Source: Thereva unica (lineage: Eukaryota > Arthropoda > Insecta > Diptera > Therevidae). From it: a stretch of 64,000 bases of DNA. How positions within the stretch are numbered: position 1 is the stretch's first letter; the number at the start of each line of letters is the position of its first letter. The stretch spans positions 164,501,850 to 164,565,849 of the forward strand of contig OX465283.1 in the NCBI GenBank assembly GCA_949987705.1, given 5' to 3'. The notes under the pieces were generated by a model, which worked only from the letters and a program-made list of their open reading frames with translations, searched no databases and was not told the DNA's origin. Shown one piece after another: positions 36,700 through 64,000 of the stretch. The translations under genes were made by a program, and so were the position numbers.

Positions 36700-37210
36700 G
36701 GTCTCTTCTCGCCCAGTATGTCTCTGCAGATGATCGCTGCACACGTCGCATCGTTGGACATGATCCTGTATGCACAGCACTACAGCACAGATAATCAACT
36801 TCGCCTTGCAACACCTTCGTATGGTATGTGCTCCGATTTCGATGAGTTTGGCCTTGTTGGAAATGGCGCGCCCTCCTGAATTTAGAAATGTCCAGTTTTT
36901 CTGGATTGTACAGCGTTTCTTGCTTCCGATTTTTGGAGTCCCTGGGCCTCGGCATTTTTTGGCCGTTTTTACGCACTTTTGCTATGGTGCTCCGATTTGG
37001 GTGAATGGAAAGGGCTCACGCTCACGAATTCAGACCAGTTGAGTTTGCCAAAAAATACCAAGGGGTTCGGGAGTTATCGACCTCCTCAGAGGAAAATCTA
37101 CTCACCTCCACTGAATTCAGAAAAAGGATCGATTTGTGGTCTCAAGCTAATTATTTAGCCTCACCCTATATAGCTCTTGACCTGCCTGCACTCCCGCGGA
37201 GGGCATGGTG
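36700..37210. repeat. Dispersed repeat shared with 46660-46920
   Basis: The phrase CCAGTTGAGTTTGC, then CAAGGGGTTCGGGAGTTATC and GACCTCCTCA, recurs in reverse orientation near 46.8 kb. The 101-codon minus frame at 36671-36976 has no recognised domain. Probably debris of a larger element. Confidence 0.5.
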
Positions 37211-37249
37211 AACAGCATGAAAATAAAAAAAAATATACGCCATCTGTAG

Positions 37250-37610
37250 GAAAAATGCCACGACCTTTATTTTAAAGTTGCTATTTATTCAAAATGTCCT
37301 CCAAGTGGGCAAAATTTAGCTTCCGATCGATCATCACTCCTTTTCAGTCCACTCTTTAATCTCCAAGATCGCTTCGTTTGCGCACAATTCGATCATATCG
37401 TGGCGTCGTCCTTTGACCCCTACCCCGATGTGGTCCGCGAACCCAAGCGCGAACTGCTCATTTTGGGATTCGTAGCGTCAACACATCGTTTTACATTGTG
37501 ATCCACCGGACAGGGCCCAGGACAGATCCCTGCGAAACTCCACTTGTTGTCCTGTACACCGTCGACCCATCTTCCGGGAGTGAGTTAGATAAAACAGCTT
37601 TTGGGATCAT
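37250..37610 (-). mobile_element. R1-type LINE fragment (RT palm)
   Basis: Minus strand reads EDGSTVYRTTSGVSQGSVLG then GP..., and later the RT thumb phrase GVMIDRKLNFAHLE. SGVxQGSVLGP and YLGVMID.RLNF are hallmarks of the R1 clade. Stops and a deletion remove the YADD motif. Confidence 0.65.
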
Positions 37611-37691
37611 GTTTGCCAAGCAGCGATATTGAAGAATCCATTAACGTTGACAATAATGTTGCTCCTTGTGCGAATATGACTGAAAAAAAGT

Positions 37692-37913
37692 TATGTTAGA
37701 TGGAAAGTAGACGCTGCCCAATGCAATAATAAGGAAGGAGAAGAACTAGAAGAAGTGGAAGATCAGTTTCAATTGCCAACACTTTGTGACGCTCTTGGTG
37801 CAATAGAGGCTTCGCAAAAATGTCTTCTTTTCAATGAAGGGCTTAATATCAATAATCACGAGTTCCTAAAAGAAATGCGCTGCAAAATGGAAAAATATTT
37901 TGATAGTAATTAG
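37692..37913 (+). pseudogene. Possible pogo/Tigger-type transposase C-terminus
   Basis: An open frame YVRWKVDAAQ, then acidic EGEELEEVEDQFQLPTLCDA, then LGAIEASQKCLLFNEG and EFLKEMRCKMEKYFDSN to TAG. An acidic stretch followed by 'LP T..DAL.A...' and a final helix pair resembles the tail of pogo/Tigger transposases. Catalytic part absent. Confidence 0.4.
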
Positions 37914-38303
37914 GGGAAACTAAAATAATGGACGTTTTTAAACACACGAATAAGATAAGGTTTATCTACGCGTTAAGTTTGTTTTGAACACACACAACCC
38001 GGATGATAGCTTTGACGCACCATGTGCAACCTAGACATTGAAATACGACGAACGTTCGGTTTCCAAAATAATTCGGCTCCCATTCATGGTAGAGATCGAC
38101 TCGTGCTGGGATTTGAAGCCGGCCGAAGCTCTAGCTAGCTTTTGACAGTTTAATCTTCTGATTAGGAGAGGTGTTGTGTTTTGGGTACTCCGCGGTCGTC
38201 TTGGAAGCGCGCACTTCTAAGGAAGTCTTGAGACGGGGGCTTGTTTATGCTTGGGCTTTTGACCTATGCGAAGTCATTCATTGTGAAATTCTGTATACGC
38301 AGG

Positions 38304-38370
38304 CACGTGCTTCCAAATAACATTGCGAAATTGTAGTAACACCTCGAGTCTATCTCTTGTGATGTAATGT
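38304..38370 (+). promoter_or_regulatory. Conserved upstream cassette of ABCC copy 2
   Basis: CACGTG at 38304-38309, ATTGCGAAATTG from 38322, and TATCTCTTGTGATGTAATGT at 38351-38370. These match copies 1 and 3 in order. A TATATAA sequence follows at 38451-38457, about 250 bp before the ATG; copies 1 and 3 have lost this TATA-like motif. Confidence 0.6.
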
Positions 38371-38704
38371 GATTTTTTTGGGGAAAAGAGCTTTTGGGGG
38401 TACTTAGTCGTTGGAGCGTTGGAATTTTTACTATAGTCGAAGGTGGGCTGTATATAACACAAGGCTGAGAAAAAAGGTTCTATTATAGCAAGAATTAAAG
38501 TGGTGGGGAGTTCGTATTATTTTCATGTGAAATTAAAGAACGTTAAAACATGTTTAGTATAATTTAATTGGGAAGTAGGAACATACTGTGTTAGTGTACT
38601 TAGTGAAATTGTTTTTATATAAAAAAGGAGTTGGAGTCGAGTTTTAAGTGACAATAGAACAAACAACGTTCATAATTAGCACAAATTAAAAAAAATTAAA
38701 AGGA

Positions 38705-45572
<6,868 letters not shown>

Positions 45573-45744
45573 TAAATTCTCGAAGGTTACTTATTTTTCG
45601 ATGCACTTTAAGCCACAAAAGTATTATGTACTAAGAATCCTCAATATTGCTTAAGATTTTTTCTTTTGTAAATTTTTGTGTTAAGTAAATATTTTTTGTT
45701 TTTATATGTCAAGCAATGTTGCAAACTTAACTACTTTTACCTAT

Positions 45745-46200
45745 CATTGTCCATCTGCTCCTTTAATTTCTCGTGGGACATCGGGCAGAAGCAGTTGCCC
45801 TCCAGCGGACACTGTTTTGTACGAGAGTTGTCAGCTCCGTCAATAATTTCCCAGTTGTTGATGCCGTTGCTAATAAGAGTCTCCTCGACTTTGTTCTAGG
45901 GCTTCCAGCTCGACAAGTTTCGGGATATGTCCGGTCGGTTGAGAGCGCCGTCGATCTCCTTCATTTTCGCACTGAAGTAGTAATACCCATTTTATGCCAC
46001 CTGTTCTACTATCTAGAGCTCTGACAAGGACCTCGTTTATAACTTTGCATTTGGTACAACAGTTCCTAGAGCTTTTATCAATTCTATTATTTTGTGAGGC
46101 AGTCCACGTCACCCTAGTGCCTGCCATATAAAGCTCCTATTAACCGAGTCTAATGCTTTCTCATAGTCTATAAAAGCAAGGTAAAGGGGGGATCGTAATT
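45745..46200 (-). mobile_element. LINE fragment, same family as 48050-49655
   Basis: Two blocks match the 48-49 kb element: GGGACATCGGGCAGAAGCAG with GCAGTTGCCCTCCAGCGGAC, and CCACCTGTTCTACTATCTAG with AAGCTCCTATTAACCGAGTC. The part between is deleted. It begins inside the 3' untranslated homology of ABCC copy 2. Confidence 0.7.
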
Positions 46201-46209
46201 CAGTAGACT

Positions 46210-46659
46210 GCTCCTAGCCAGACAACCAAACTCCTATCCAAACTCCAAACTACAATCTAACTACATACCATTAAGCCCGTTGAACTGAAGTTCGGCCAAG
46301 CTAGGCTTTGACGTGCCTTTTAACTAGGATACAGGATCTTGGCTTACCTTATTCAGAACGATTGTAAAAGGTGTTTGTTGTTGCCTGGCCGAGAGACCCA
46401 TCATGTTCCATCCTTTGTTTTTTGTGGCCATTTTGGAATGTTGGAAGTTGATGTGCTTGATTTCAAGTCACTGCAGGCACCCCACACCCTCAAACTCAAA
46501 CCCGCCACCAGTTCAGTTCAGACTACGAAACTCCTTCTATGCGGAAAGGCTTTTAAAACTATTCAGTTTAGCTGCATCTTAGCTGCAGATGGCTCTCATT
46601 CTTCTCCAATATCTTGAGGGACTTCTCGCTGATTTAGGAGAAGGAATGTAATGCTCTTC
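46210..46659. other. No gene recognised
   Basis: A 92-codon frame (46339-46617) has no motif I know. The setting between LINE fragments suggests transposon debris. Confidence 0.35.
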
Positions 46660-46920
46660 TTTAGCGGTTCCTTTGCTTTAATGACATCCATAGGAACCGC
46701 AAGATTTTGAGCCTAGAGACACTGGAGAAGCTTTCCCGGCTCAGTAAATTTGCTTTAACCAGACCTAGAGCACTGCTCAGGATATCCGCAGCTGGGATGG
46801 AGGTGAATAGATTTCCCTTTGAGGAGGTCGATAACTCCCGAACCCCTTGGAATTTTTTTTTTGCAAACTCAACTGGTCTGGATTCAGCAGAGCGAGCCCT
46901 TTCCAACGAGGCATCATTGC
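46660..46920. repeat. Dispersed repeat shared with 36700-37210
   Basis: In reverse orientation it carries the same phrases (GGAAAGGGCTC, CCAGTTGAGTTTGC, CAAGGGGTTCGGGAGTTATC, GACCTCCTCA). About 110 bp are clearly shared. Confidence 0.55.
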
Positions 46921-47072
46921 TTAAAATTAATTATTCTATATTACATATTAGGTATTTTGCAGCAATTCCGTTTTCAAATCTTGTTGTTTGGCGTTTATAT
47001 TCAATTTTAGACAATAAAAACCTATTCCCAAAACAAAATAATACTGCCAAATTTTATAAATTACATAAATTC

Positions 47073-47922
47073 ACTTAAATAAACCTTAAATAAGTCAAAT
47101 TAACTACTTAAATTAAAGAAATTCCAAAAAAAATTATAATTTTCAATTCCTGAAATCTCAAAAAAATGCAGAAGAATCATGCTGATAAAAACTCAGTTTT
47201 TAGGCCGTTTTGCGTTATCGTCAATAATCGTTATTAAGCCTATTATTATTAAATAAGTACTATTTACATATTCTATTATATTTTTAATAACTTAAAAACA
47301 TAATTTCACCATTTTTTATTGTTTAATTTAATCAAAATCAATAAAATAAACTTCTGAAATTATTAAACGTGGAAAATTGCATATTTTTAAGAGTTTAATC
47401 TCTAATCATGACTGAAAAATTCACGTTTTTTGATATGCACAGGGATCCTCTATCTAATGGATAAATTTACAATGTCAAGTTTTGCATATTTGTATGAGAA
47501 AACTTCGACACTTCGCATTGTAATTTCTGACATATCATACAGGATCCGCGCGGTTACTGAAAAACACCCTCGTTATTTCAATAAGCAGTAGACTCCTACA
47601 GCTATGCAAGTTTTTACTATTAGTGCTATTTGATAACTTCAGAAGTTTATTTAATTGATTTTGATTAAATTAAACAATAAAAAATGGTGAAATTATGTTT
47701 TTAAGTTATTAAAAATATAATAGAATATGTAAATAGTACTTATTTAATAATAATAGGCTTAATAACGATTATTGACGATAACGCAAAACGGCCTAAAAAC
47801 TGAGTTTTTATCAGCATGATTCTTCTGCATTTTTTTGAGATTTCAGGAATTGAAAATTTTCATTTTTTTGGGAGATCTTTAATTTAATTAGTTAATTTAA
47901 CTTATTTAAGGTTTATTTAAGT
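47073..47922. mobile_element. Fold-back element with ~290-bp inverted arms
   Basis: Left arm 47073-47363 (starting ACTTAAATAAACCTTAAATA) and right arm about 47630-47922 (its reverse complement, ending at TTTAAGT) pair along their whole length, including GCAGAAGAATCATGCTGATA and AACGCAAAACGGCC. Arms differ by only scattered bases and small indels. The 266-bp middle is unpaired and has no frame. It lies between ABCC copies 2 and 3. Confidence 0.85.
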
Positions 47923-48049
47923 CACGTCCACGCCTTCGATGTTATAACGAGCGCGAAAAAGTTATATCCAAGATTAAGGGCACTGAACATGTTCATTTTC
48001 GATGGGCAGAGCTAAATTAGTGGACTCTTGTTTAAGTATTGGTCCAATA

Positions 48050-49655
48050 AATGCTCTTCTTCTTCTTCTTCTCTAAACTCCTTTCATCCCTCATGGGACA
48101 TAGGGCGGAAACAGTCGCCCTCCAGCGGACTCTGTTTTACGCGGACAGCTCTTAGCTCCGACCAGGATCTCCCAGTTGTTGCGGCTTCTGCCAGTAGGGT
48201 TCTCCTCCACGTTGTGTCTAGGTCTTCCTACTCCACGGGATCCTTGCGGATTCCAGTCAAGGGCCTGTTTGGCTAGATTATCGTTTTCGCGTCGCAAAGT
48301 GTGGACAACCCAATTCCATTTCCTTCGCCTGATTTGGTCGTCTATCCTTTCTTGGCCGGCACGGCGCCATAGTTCTTCTTTTGAAATTCGATCTTGCCAG
48401 GGGATTTTTACGATATGACGCAGACACCTGTTGATGAAGGCTTGTAGGCGCCCTATGATGAATTGGATGACATTCCATGTTTCGCAACCGAACAAAAGAA
48501 CTGCCTTAACGTTGGAGTTGAACAGCCGCAATTTAGTGTTAGCGGAGATCTCCGTTGATCTCCATATTCGGGACAGGCATGCTTATGCGCCACGTGCTTT
48601 ATTTTTTCTGTAACTGACGTCTTCTTCTGCCCCACCATTTTCGGTAACGATGCTACCGAGGTATCAGAATTTATCTACCAGTTCCACGTCACGGTTATTC
48701 AGCACTGTCCGTTTAATGGTGTTTGCATTTATCCGCATTTCTTTTGTTTTATTCGGATTTAGCCTTAAGACTGCTGGACTACTTTCTGTTGCCAAATTGT
48801 AAACATGTTTTTGAGGTCCTGGTGTCTGAGGGCCAGCAAGCAGATATCATCGGCGTAGTCGAGATCCTTAAGGCGGTCTAGCAAACCCCATTGTATGCCG
48901 CCTGTTCTACTATCTAGAGCGCCGACAAGGATGTCATTTATTACTATAAGAAATAGTAAAGGCGAGAGTAGGCATCCTTGTCGTACTCCTGAGCTCACCT
49001 CGAAGCTGTCGGATAATTTTCCATTATGGAGAACTCTGCATTTGGAATTGTTATATAGGGCTTTTATCAATTCTATTATTTTCTCAGGCAGTCCACGTCG
49101 CCGTAATGCCTGCCAAATGAAGCTCCTATTAACCGAGTCGAACGCTATCTCATAGTCTACGAAAGCAAGGTAAAGGGCGGATCGGAATTCAGTAGACTGC
49201 TCCACTATTATTCTCAAGGTGTTAATATGATCAATACAGGAGCGGCCCTTCCTGAATCCGGCCTGCTGCCTCCTAAGAGTTCGGTCTACTGACTCACTTA
49301 TCCTAGATGGTAATATATGGGACAAAACTTTGCCCACAGTAGATAGTAAACAGATGCCTCTCCAGTTGTCGCATATTGTTAGGCCCCTCTTTTTTGATAT
49401 TTTGACTATGATACTTTCCGTCCAATTCTCCGGAAAGGTACAGGTGTTCCATGCTATATCTAGGATTGGCTGAAGCGAATCTGCTATGAGGCTTGAGTCG
49501 GCTTTCAACAATTCTGGCGGGATGCCATCTTTCCCAGCTGCTTTACCATTGGCCATCGCATGAATTGCGGTTACTATTTCCGTCTTGGATGGGGCCCGAG
49601 TGGCGATTCTTATTGGTTGCGCATTGATGCTGTTTTCCTGAGGTTCGTGTGTAAG
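48050..49655 (-). mobile_element. LINE, reverse transcriptase half (5'-truncated, frameshifted)
   Basis: The minus-strand frame 48765-49556 (263 codons) carries a nearly complete RT: NGKAAGKDGIPPELLKA, YCP-type fingers altered to NWRGICLLSTVGKV, QAGFRKGRSCIDHI, AFVDYEIAFDSVNR, GVRQGCLLSPLLF and the catalytic LDYADDICLLA. After a frameshift the C-terminal region continues at 48091-48531 (GCETWNV, DRISKEELWRRAGQERIDDQ, ALDWNPQGSRGVGRPR). The 3' end is a GAA/CTT microsatellite (48055-48075), a common tail of some LINE clades. Fragments of the same family are at 12985-13320, 45745-46200 and 57795-57990. Clade (CR1/RTE-like) uncertain. Confidence 0.8.
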
Positions 49656-49973
49656 CGAACCATTCAGGGCGGCGAAGAAGTAGGGGCAAACTCACTTTTG
49701 CATAAATATTTAATAAACGTAAACCGGCTACGAAATATCAACCAGGGGCGCAAACATATATATGTAATAAAACAACTTAAAACATGTTTTGTACATATAT
49801 TCGATATAAAAACAATTTTAGAAAGTTCTAACTTGGTCTTTCCCCGCGGGTGGTTACAACCTGCAATGATTCCTCACCTCTCGACCCAAGCGTTCCATTT
49901 ATTTCATGCAATGAGCATTACTTAATTTTAATTAGCCTAGAGCTGAAAAAAAACCTGTTATTGTGTAAAATTT

Positions 49974-49979
49974 TTTATT
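49974..49979 (-). terminator. Likely poly(A) signal of ABCC copy 3
   Basis: AATAAA on the minus strand about 240 bp after the stop, in sequence homologous to the 3' end of copy 1 (TGTCGTAAACAATCGTTAAG). Confidence 0.6.
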
Positions 49980-50216
49980 GCTTGTCTGATCACATATTGT
50001 CGTAAACAATCGTTAAGTACGATATGTAAAAGTAGTTAAGGTTCCAACATTGCTTGACAAGGAATTGGTGTAAAATTAAGAAAAAGAACTGCTTACTTAA
50101 AGCTTAAAACAAAAATTTACAAAAGAAAACGTTCTTAAACAATAGGGAGGATTCTTATTACATAATACTTTTGTGGCTTAAAGTGCATCGAAAAATAAGT
50201 AACCTTCGAGAATTTA

Positions 50217-61194
<10,978 letters not shown>

Positions 61195-61590
61195 GTCTAG
61201 TTTTTTGATAGTTAAGCTATAAAACTTTAAAGGGGGGCTGTGTGGTCACTTAAAACTATTTAAACTTCTTTCTTTATATATATAAAAACAATTTCACTAA
61301 GCACATTCACAGATCACATGTTATTATCGATTTCAGCGGCAGCAAACAGTGCAAAAGCGTCTCCCATTAAAATTGTACTAAATATGTAGATTGAAACGGG
61401 GCTCCGCAGATGAAGAAAAGAACGGGCACTCGCGTCACGACTTTTCATTAAGATTGATATCGCGGAACCTTTGTCTCGGCTCTGGGGCTCTGTGCTGTGG
61501 AGCCGGCCTTCGTCTATAGGAAAAAATTCCTAACGCACTGACGAATATACCCCGAAAAAGCTCTTCTTCCGAGAAGGAGCACCACAAAAA

Positions 61591-61654
61591 TTACATCACA
61601 GGAGATAGGGGCAAAGTCTTGTCACAATTTCGCAATGTTATTCGGAAGCACGTG
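61591..61654 (-). promoter_or_regulatory. Conserved upstream cassette of ABCC copy 3
   Basis: TTACATCACA-GGAGATA, TTTCGCAATGTTATT and CACGTG (61649-61654), about 400-460 bp upstream of the ATG, same order as in copies 1 and 2. Similarity fades at about 61720, shortly before the LINE to the right. Confidence 0.6.
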
Positions 61655-61803
61655 TTTGCCACAACACAATTTCACAATGGTTCGCCAGGTCAAGAGCCCG
61701 AATTTGTTAGCAATTTTTAGCACGATCCCCGGAGTCTCAGCTAGAACTCCGCCCCAGAGGCGACCGGTTGGCTCTACGGCAAACTACTGAAATCTGACTT
61801 TGA

Positions 61804-64000
61804 CATTTAACAGCTGAGCGTGTATTTTCACAGCGAGAGCGCTGTTTGTATAGCAGCCTGAACTTCCATCGGTGTTCGACCTCCCCTTCCTTCTCTGACC
61901 ACTACACGTTAGAGCTTGAATTTAGTTTCTCTTCCTATGCTCCCTCCTTCTCTGCTTTGCCTAAATACCGTGTCCTGGATAGGGTCGACTGGAAACAGTT
62001 CGGCGTTAATCTTAATGACGCACTCCTCTCCTTCCAACGCCCGGCCTCTTGTAACTGGACTAACGACGACATAGACTCTTCCATCTCGTTTCTAAATTCG
62101 ACCTTCAATTCCCTTTTGGATAGAGTAGCGCCCTTAAAGCCTCTTGGGTTTCGTGACAGACTCCCTCCTGATATTCAGTCTCTTTTCTTAACACGTAAAA
62201 ACTGGCGCAGGAGTCTTAAGCGTCAGCTAGAGAGAAACCTTTTCCAACATAACGCCCAGACGATGGCCCTTGCTAACCAAATAATGTTGCTTAATCGGAT
62301 TGTTGACGCACGTGTTTCGTCCTATATGAACACGTCCTTTCAGAACAAACTCCGTGCTTTGAGACCTGGCCCTTCCCTATATAGGGAGCTTAACAGGATC
62401 ATTGGCAGAAAGTGCCCCCACCCGTTTAACAATCTTAATTCTGGAAACCACCCCCCATCGGACATCCCTGAGGTATTCGCCGACTACTATCGAGACCTTT
62501 TTCAACTCAGACAACCTGGCTATAATCCTGCGAACCGTGACCTGGTCACGCGCTCTGTCGAGGCTCTTCAACTTCAGCTACCGTACTCCCACTTTAATTT
62601 CGAGGAAATCCCTGCCTGTAGCGAGAGCTTGTCTTATCCTTTCTTCAAACCCAGTTCTCTGGACTCCTTGATTCACTCACTTAACGGCAAAAGGTCGGCA
62701 GGCAGTGATAATATCTCCAACTATATTTTAAAAAAGATCGGCCCCCATATATCCTCTCCACTTTCCACCCTTCTTAATAACTGCCTGAACAATTGTTATT
62801 TCCCTACTGCTTGGAAATCGTCTAAATTAATCCCCATCCCTAAAGGAACGCTGCGTACTTTCCCTGCAGATTTTCGTCCTATTTCTTGCCTTTCTAATAT
62901 AGGGAAACTTCTCGAGCGCAAGATTGCCTTTGACCTGGATCATCACTGCCTGCAACATAATCTCATACCGCATGAGCAGTTCGGCTTCAAATCTGCCCAT
63001 TCCACAGAGCATGCTCTCCTAGTTCTGCACAATGCGATTAATCAGGGCCTTAGGTGTAAAAACCCCACCGTTGTCTGCTCCTTGGACATAAAGGCAGCCT
63101 TTGACTCTGTCTGGCATACCGGCCTCCTTTATAAACTCTCCTCAATGGGCTTCGCTCCCTACATACTTAGAATTCTATCTAGCTTCTTGGCTAACAGGTC
63201 TCTGTCGGTCCAAATTGGAGAACTCTCCTCTACTCCGGTCGATGTACTGTCAGGGGTTCCCCAAGGCTCCATCCTAGGCCCCAAATTGTTTAATCTCTAT
63301 CTACATGATCTCCCTCACTCTGTTCCTGGTATTGGTTCGAAAGCTATTCTTTATGCTGACGATACTCTGATTTATGCCTCGGATCCTGATCCTTTGAAAA
63401 GTATGGAGTGGCTGTGCAAGCATGTGGGTCTTGTTAAGCGTTTTTATAGTACTTGGGGACTATCACTTAACGTGAGTAAGACGCAGTTCATTGCATTCCG
63501 GAATGCTTGGGGCAAGGGCCGTAGGGGTCCTACCAAGGTTTGTGGCACCCTTCAATTCCGTCTGGACGATGTCAGTATCATGGCTGGGAGAAAACTTAAA
63601 TACTTAGGTGTTAATTTTAACCATCTCTTGAAATTCAACTCGCATGCTATGGCTACTATCGCTAAAGTTAGAAGCGTTCTCGGCCGCTTAAACCCCGTGC
63701 TAAAATTTAACAGTAATCTTAATCAAAAATCTAAGTTGCTGCTCTACAAGCAAATTATCAGGCCGATTATTAGTTATGGCTTTCCCTGCTGGCACGCTAT
63801 CTCCACCACTTGGGCTCGTAACCTTGAGAAGCTTGAGCGCAGGATCCTTAGGCAATGCCTCTCTATCAAGTTCAAATCCCGTAATAAGATGTACTCGAAT
63901 CGAGAGCTTTACGACAGGGCTAACCTCTCCCCTCTTCTCTCTTTCCTTCAGGAAAAATGGAAGGCTCGTGCTCTCAAACTGGAATTTCATGAGAACCCGT
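61804..64000 (+). CDS. Jockey-like LINE ORF2: reverse transcriptase (open to the window edge)
   Basis: From the codon after TGA at 61801-61803 the frame stays open for 732 codons to the window end. The first residues end in FSDHYTLELEF, which resembles the last motif (SDH) of the apurinic endonuclease domain, so most of that domain is missing here and the copy is 5'-truncated. RT motifs follow in order: GKRSAGSDNISNYILKKIGP (near 62690), LIPIPKG and FRPISCLSNIGKLLE, EQFGFKSAHSTEHALL, VVCSLDIKAAFDSVWH, LSGVPQGSILGPKLFNLYLH, catalytic LYADDTLIYA (about 63350), TQFIAF and LKYLGVNFNHLLKF, then the thumb and tail IIRPIISYGFPCWH. No frameshift is visible, unlike every other LINE in the window. G+C is higher than in neighbours. 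The 3' end lies beyond the window. Confidence 0.85.

Overview
The window looks like nuclear DNA of an insect, most likely a fly (Diptera). Evidence: six of the short introns in the best-resolved genes are about 51-71 bp with GT..AG ends, intergenic DNA is very A/T rich, and transposable elements of typical insect type are everywhere (jockey/LOA/R1/RTE-like LINEs, hAT, PIF-Harbinger and Tc1/pogo traces, many MITEs). The species cannot be told from the sequence alone. Coordinates outside open frames may be off by a base.

Left part (1-24 kb): the 3' end of an unidentified + strand gene. One internal exon (1557-1744) can splice in the same phase to either of two alternative last exons (8607-8758 and 11504-11727), giving two different Ser/Asn/Arg-rich C-termini. 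Behind the second last exon lies a long, strongly A-rich, low-complexity tract (about 11.7-24 kb) broken by transposon insertions. It looks like a very long 3' UTR, as seen for some neuronal fly genes.

Central and right part (25.6-61.7 kb): three complete ABCC4/MRP4-type ABC transporter genes with the same seven-exon structure: gene 1 (25859-34452, -), gene 2 (38705-45572, +) and gene 3 (50217-61194, -). Genes 1 and 2 are head to head, genes 2 and 3 tail to tail. In each the short first exon (80 bp, with the start codon) lies 1.3-6.7 kb upstream behind an intron full of transposons. Joined in phase, the exons give proteins of 1310, 1309 and 1313 residues with no internal stop. All three share a promoter cassette about 250-450 bp upstream of the ATG (CACGTG, a C/EBP-like TTTCGCAAT or its complement, and TTACATCACA). 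Their nucleotide-binding domains are nearly identical while the membrane domains differ more. This suggests gene conversion or strong constraint on the motor with drift or selection on substrate recognition.

The remaining DNA is mostly mobile-element debris: inverted-repeat elements with target-site duplications, three large palindromes or fold-backs (6.1, 31.9-32.2 and 47.1-47.9 kb), dead LINE fragments, and at the right edge a long uninterrupted jockey-like reverse transcriptase frame that runs out of the window.
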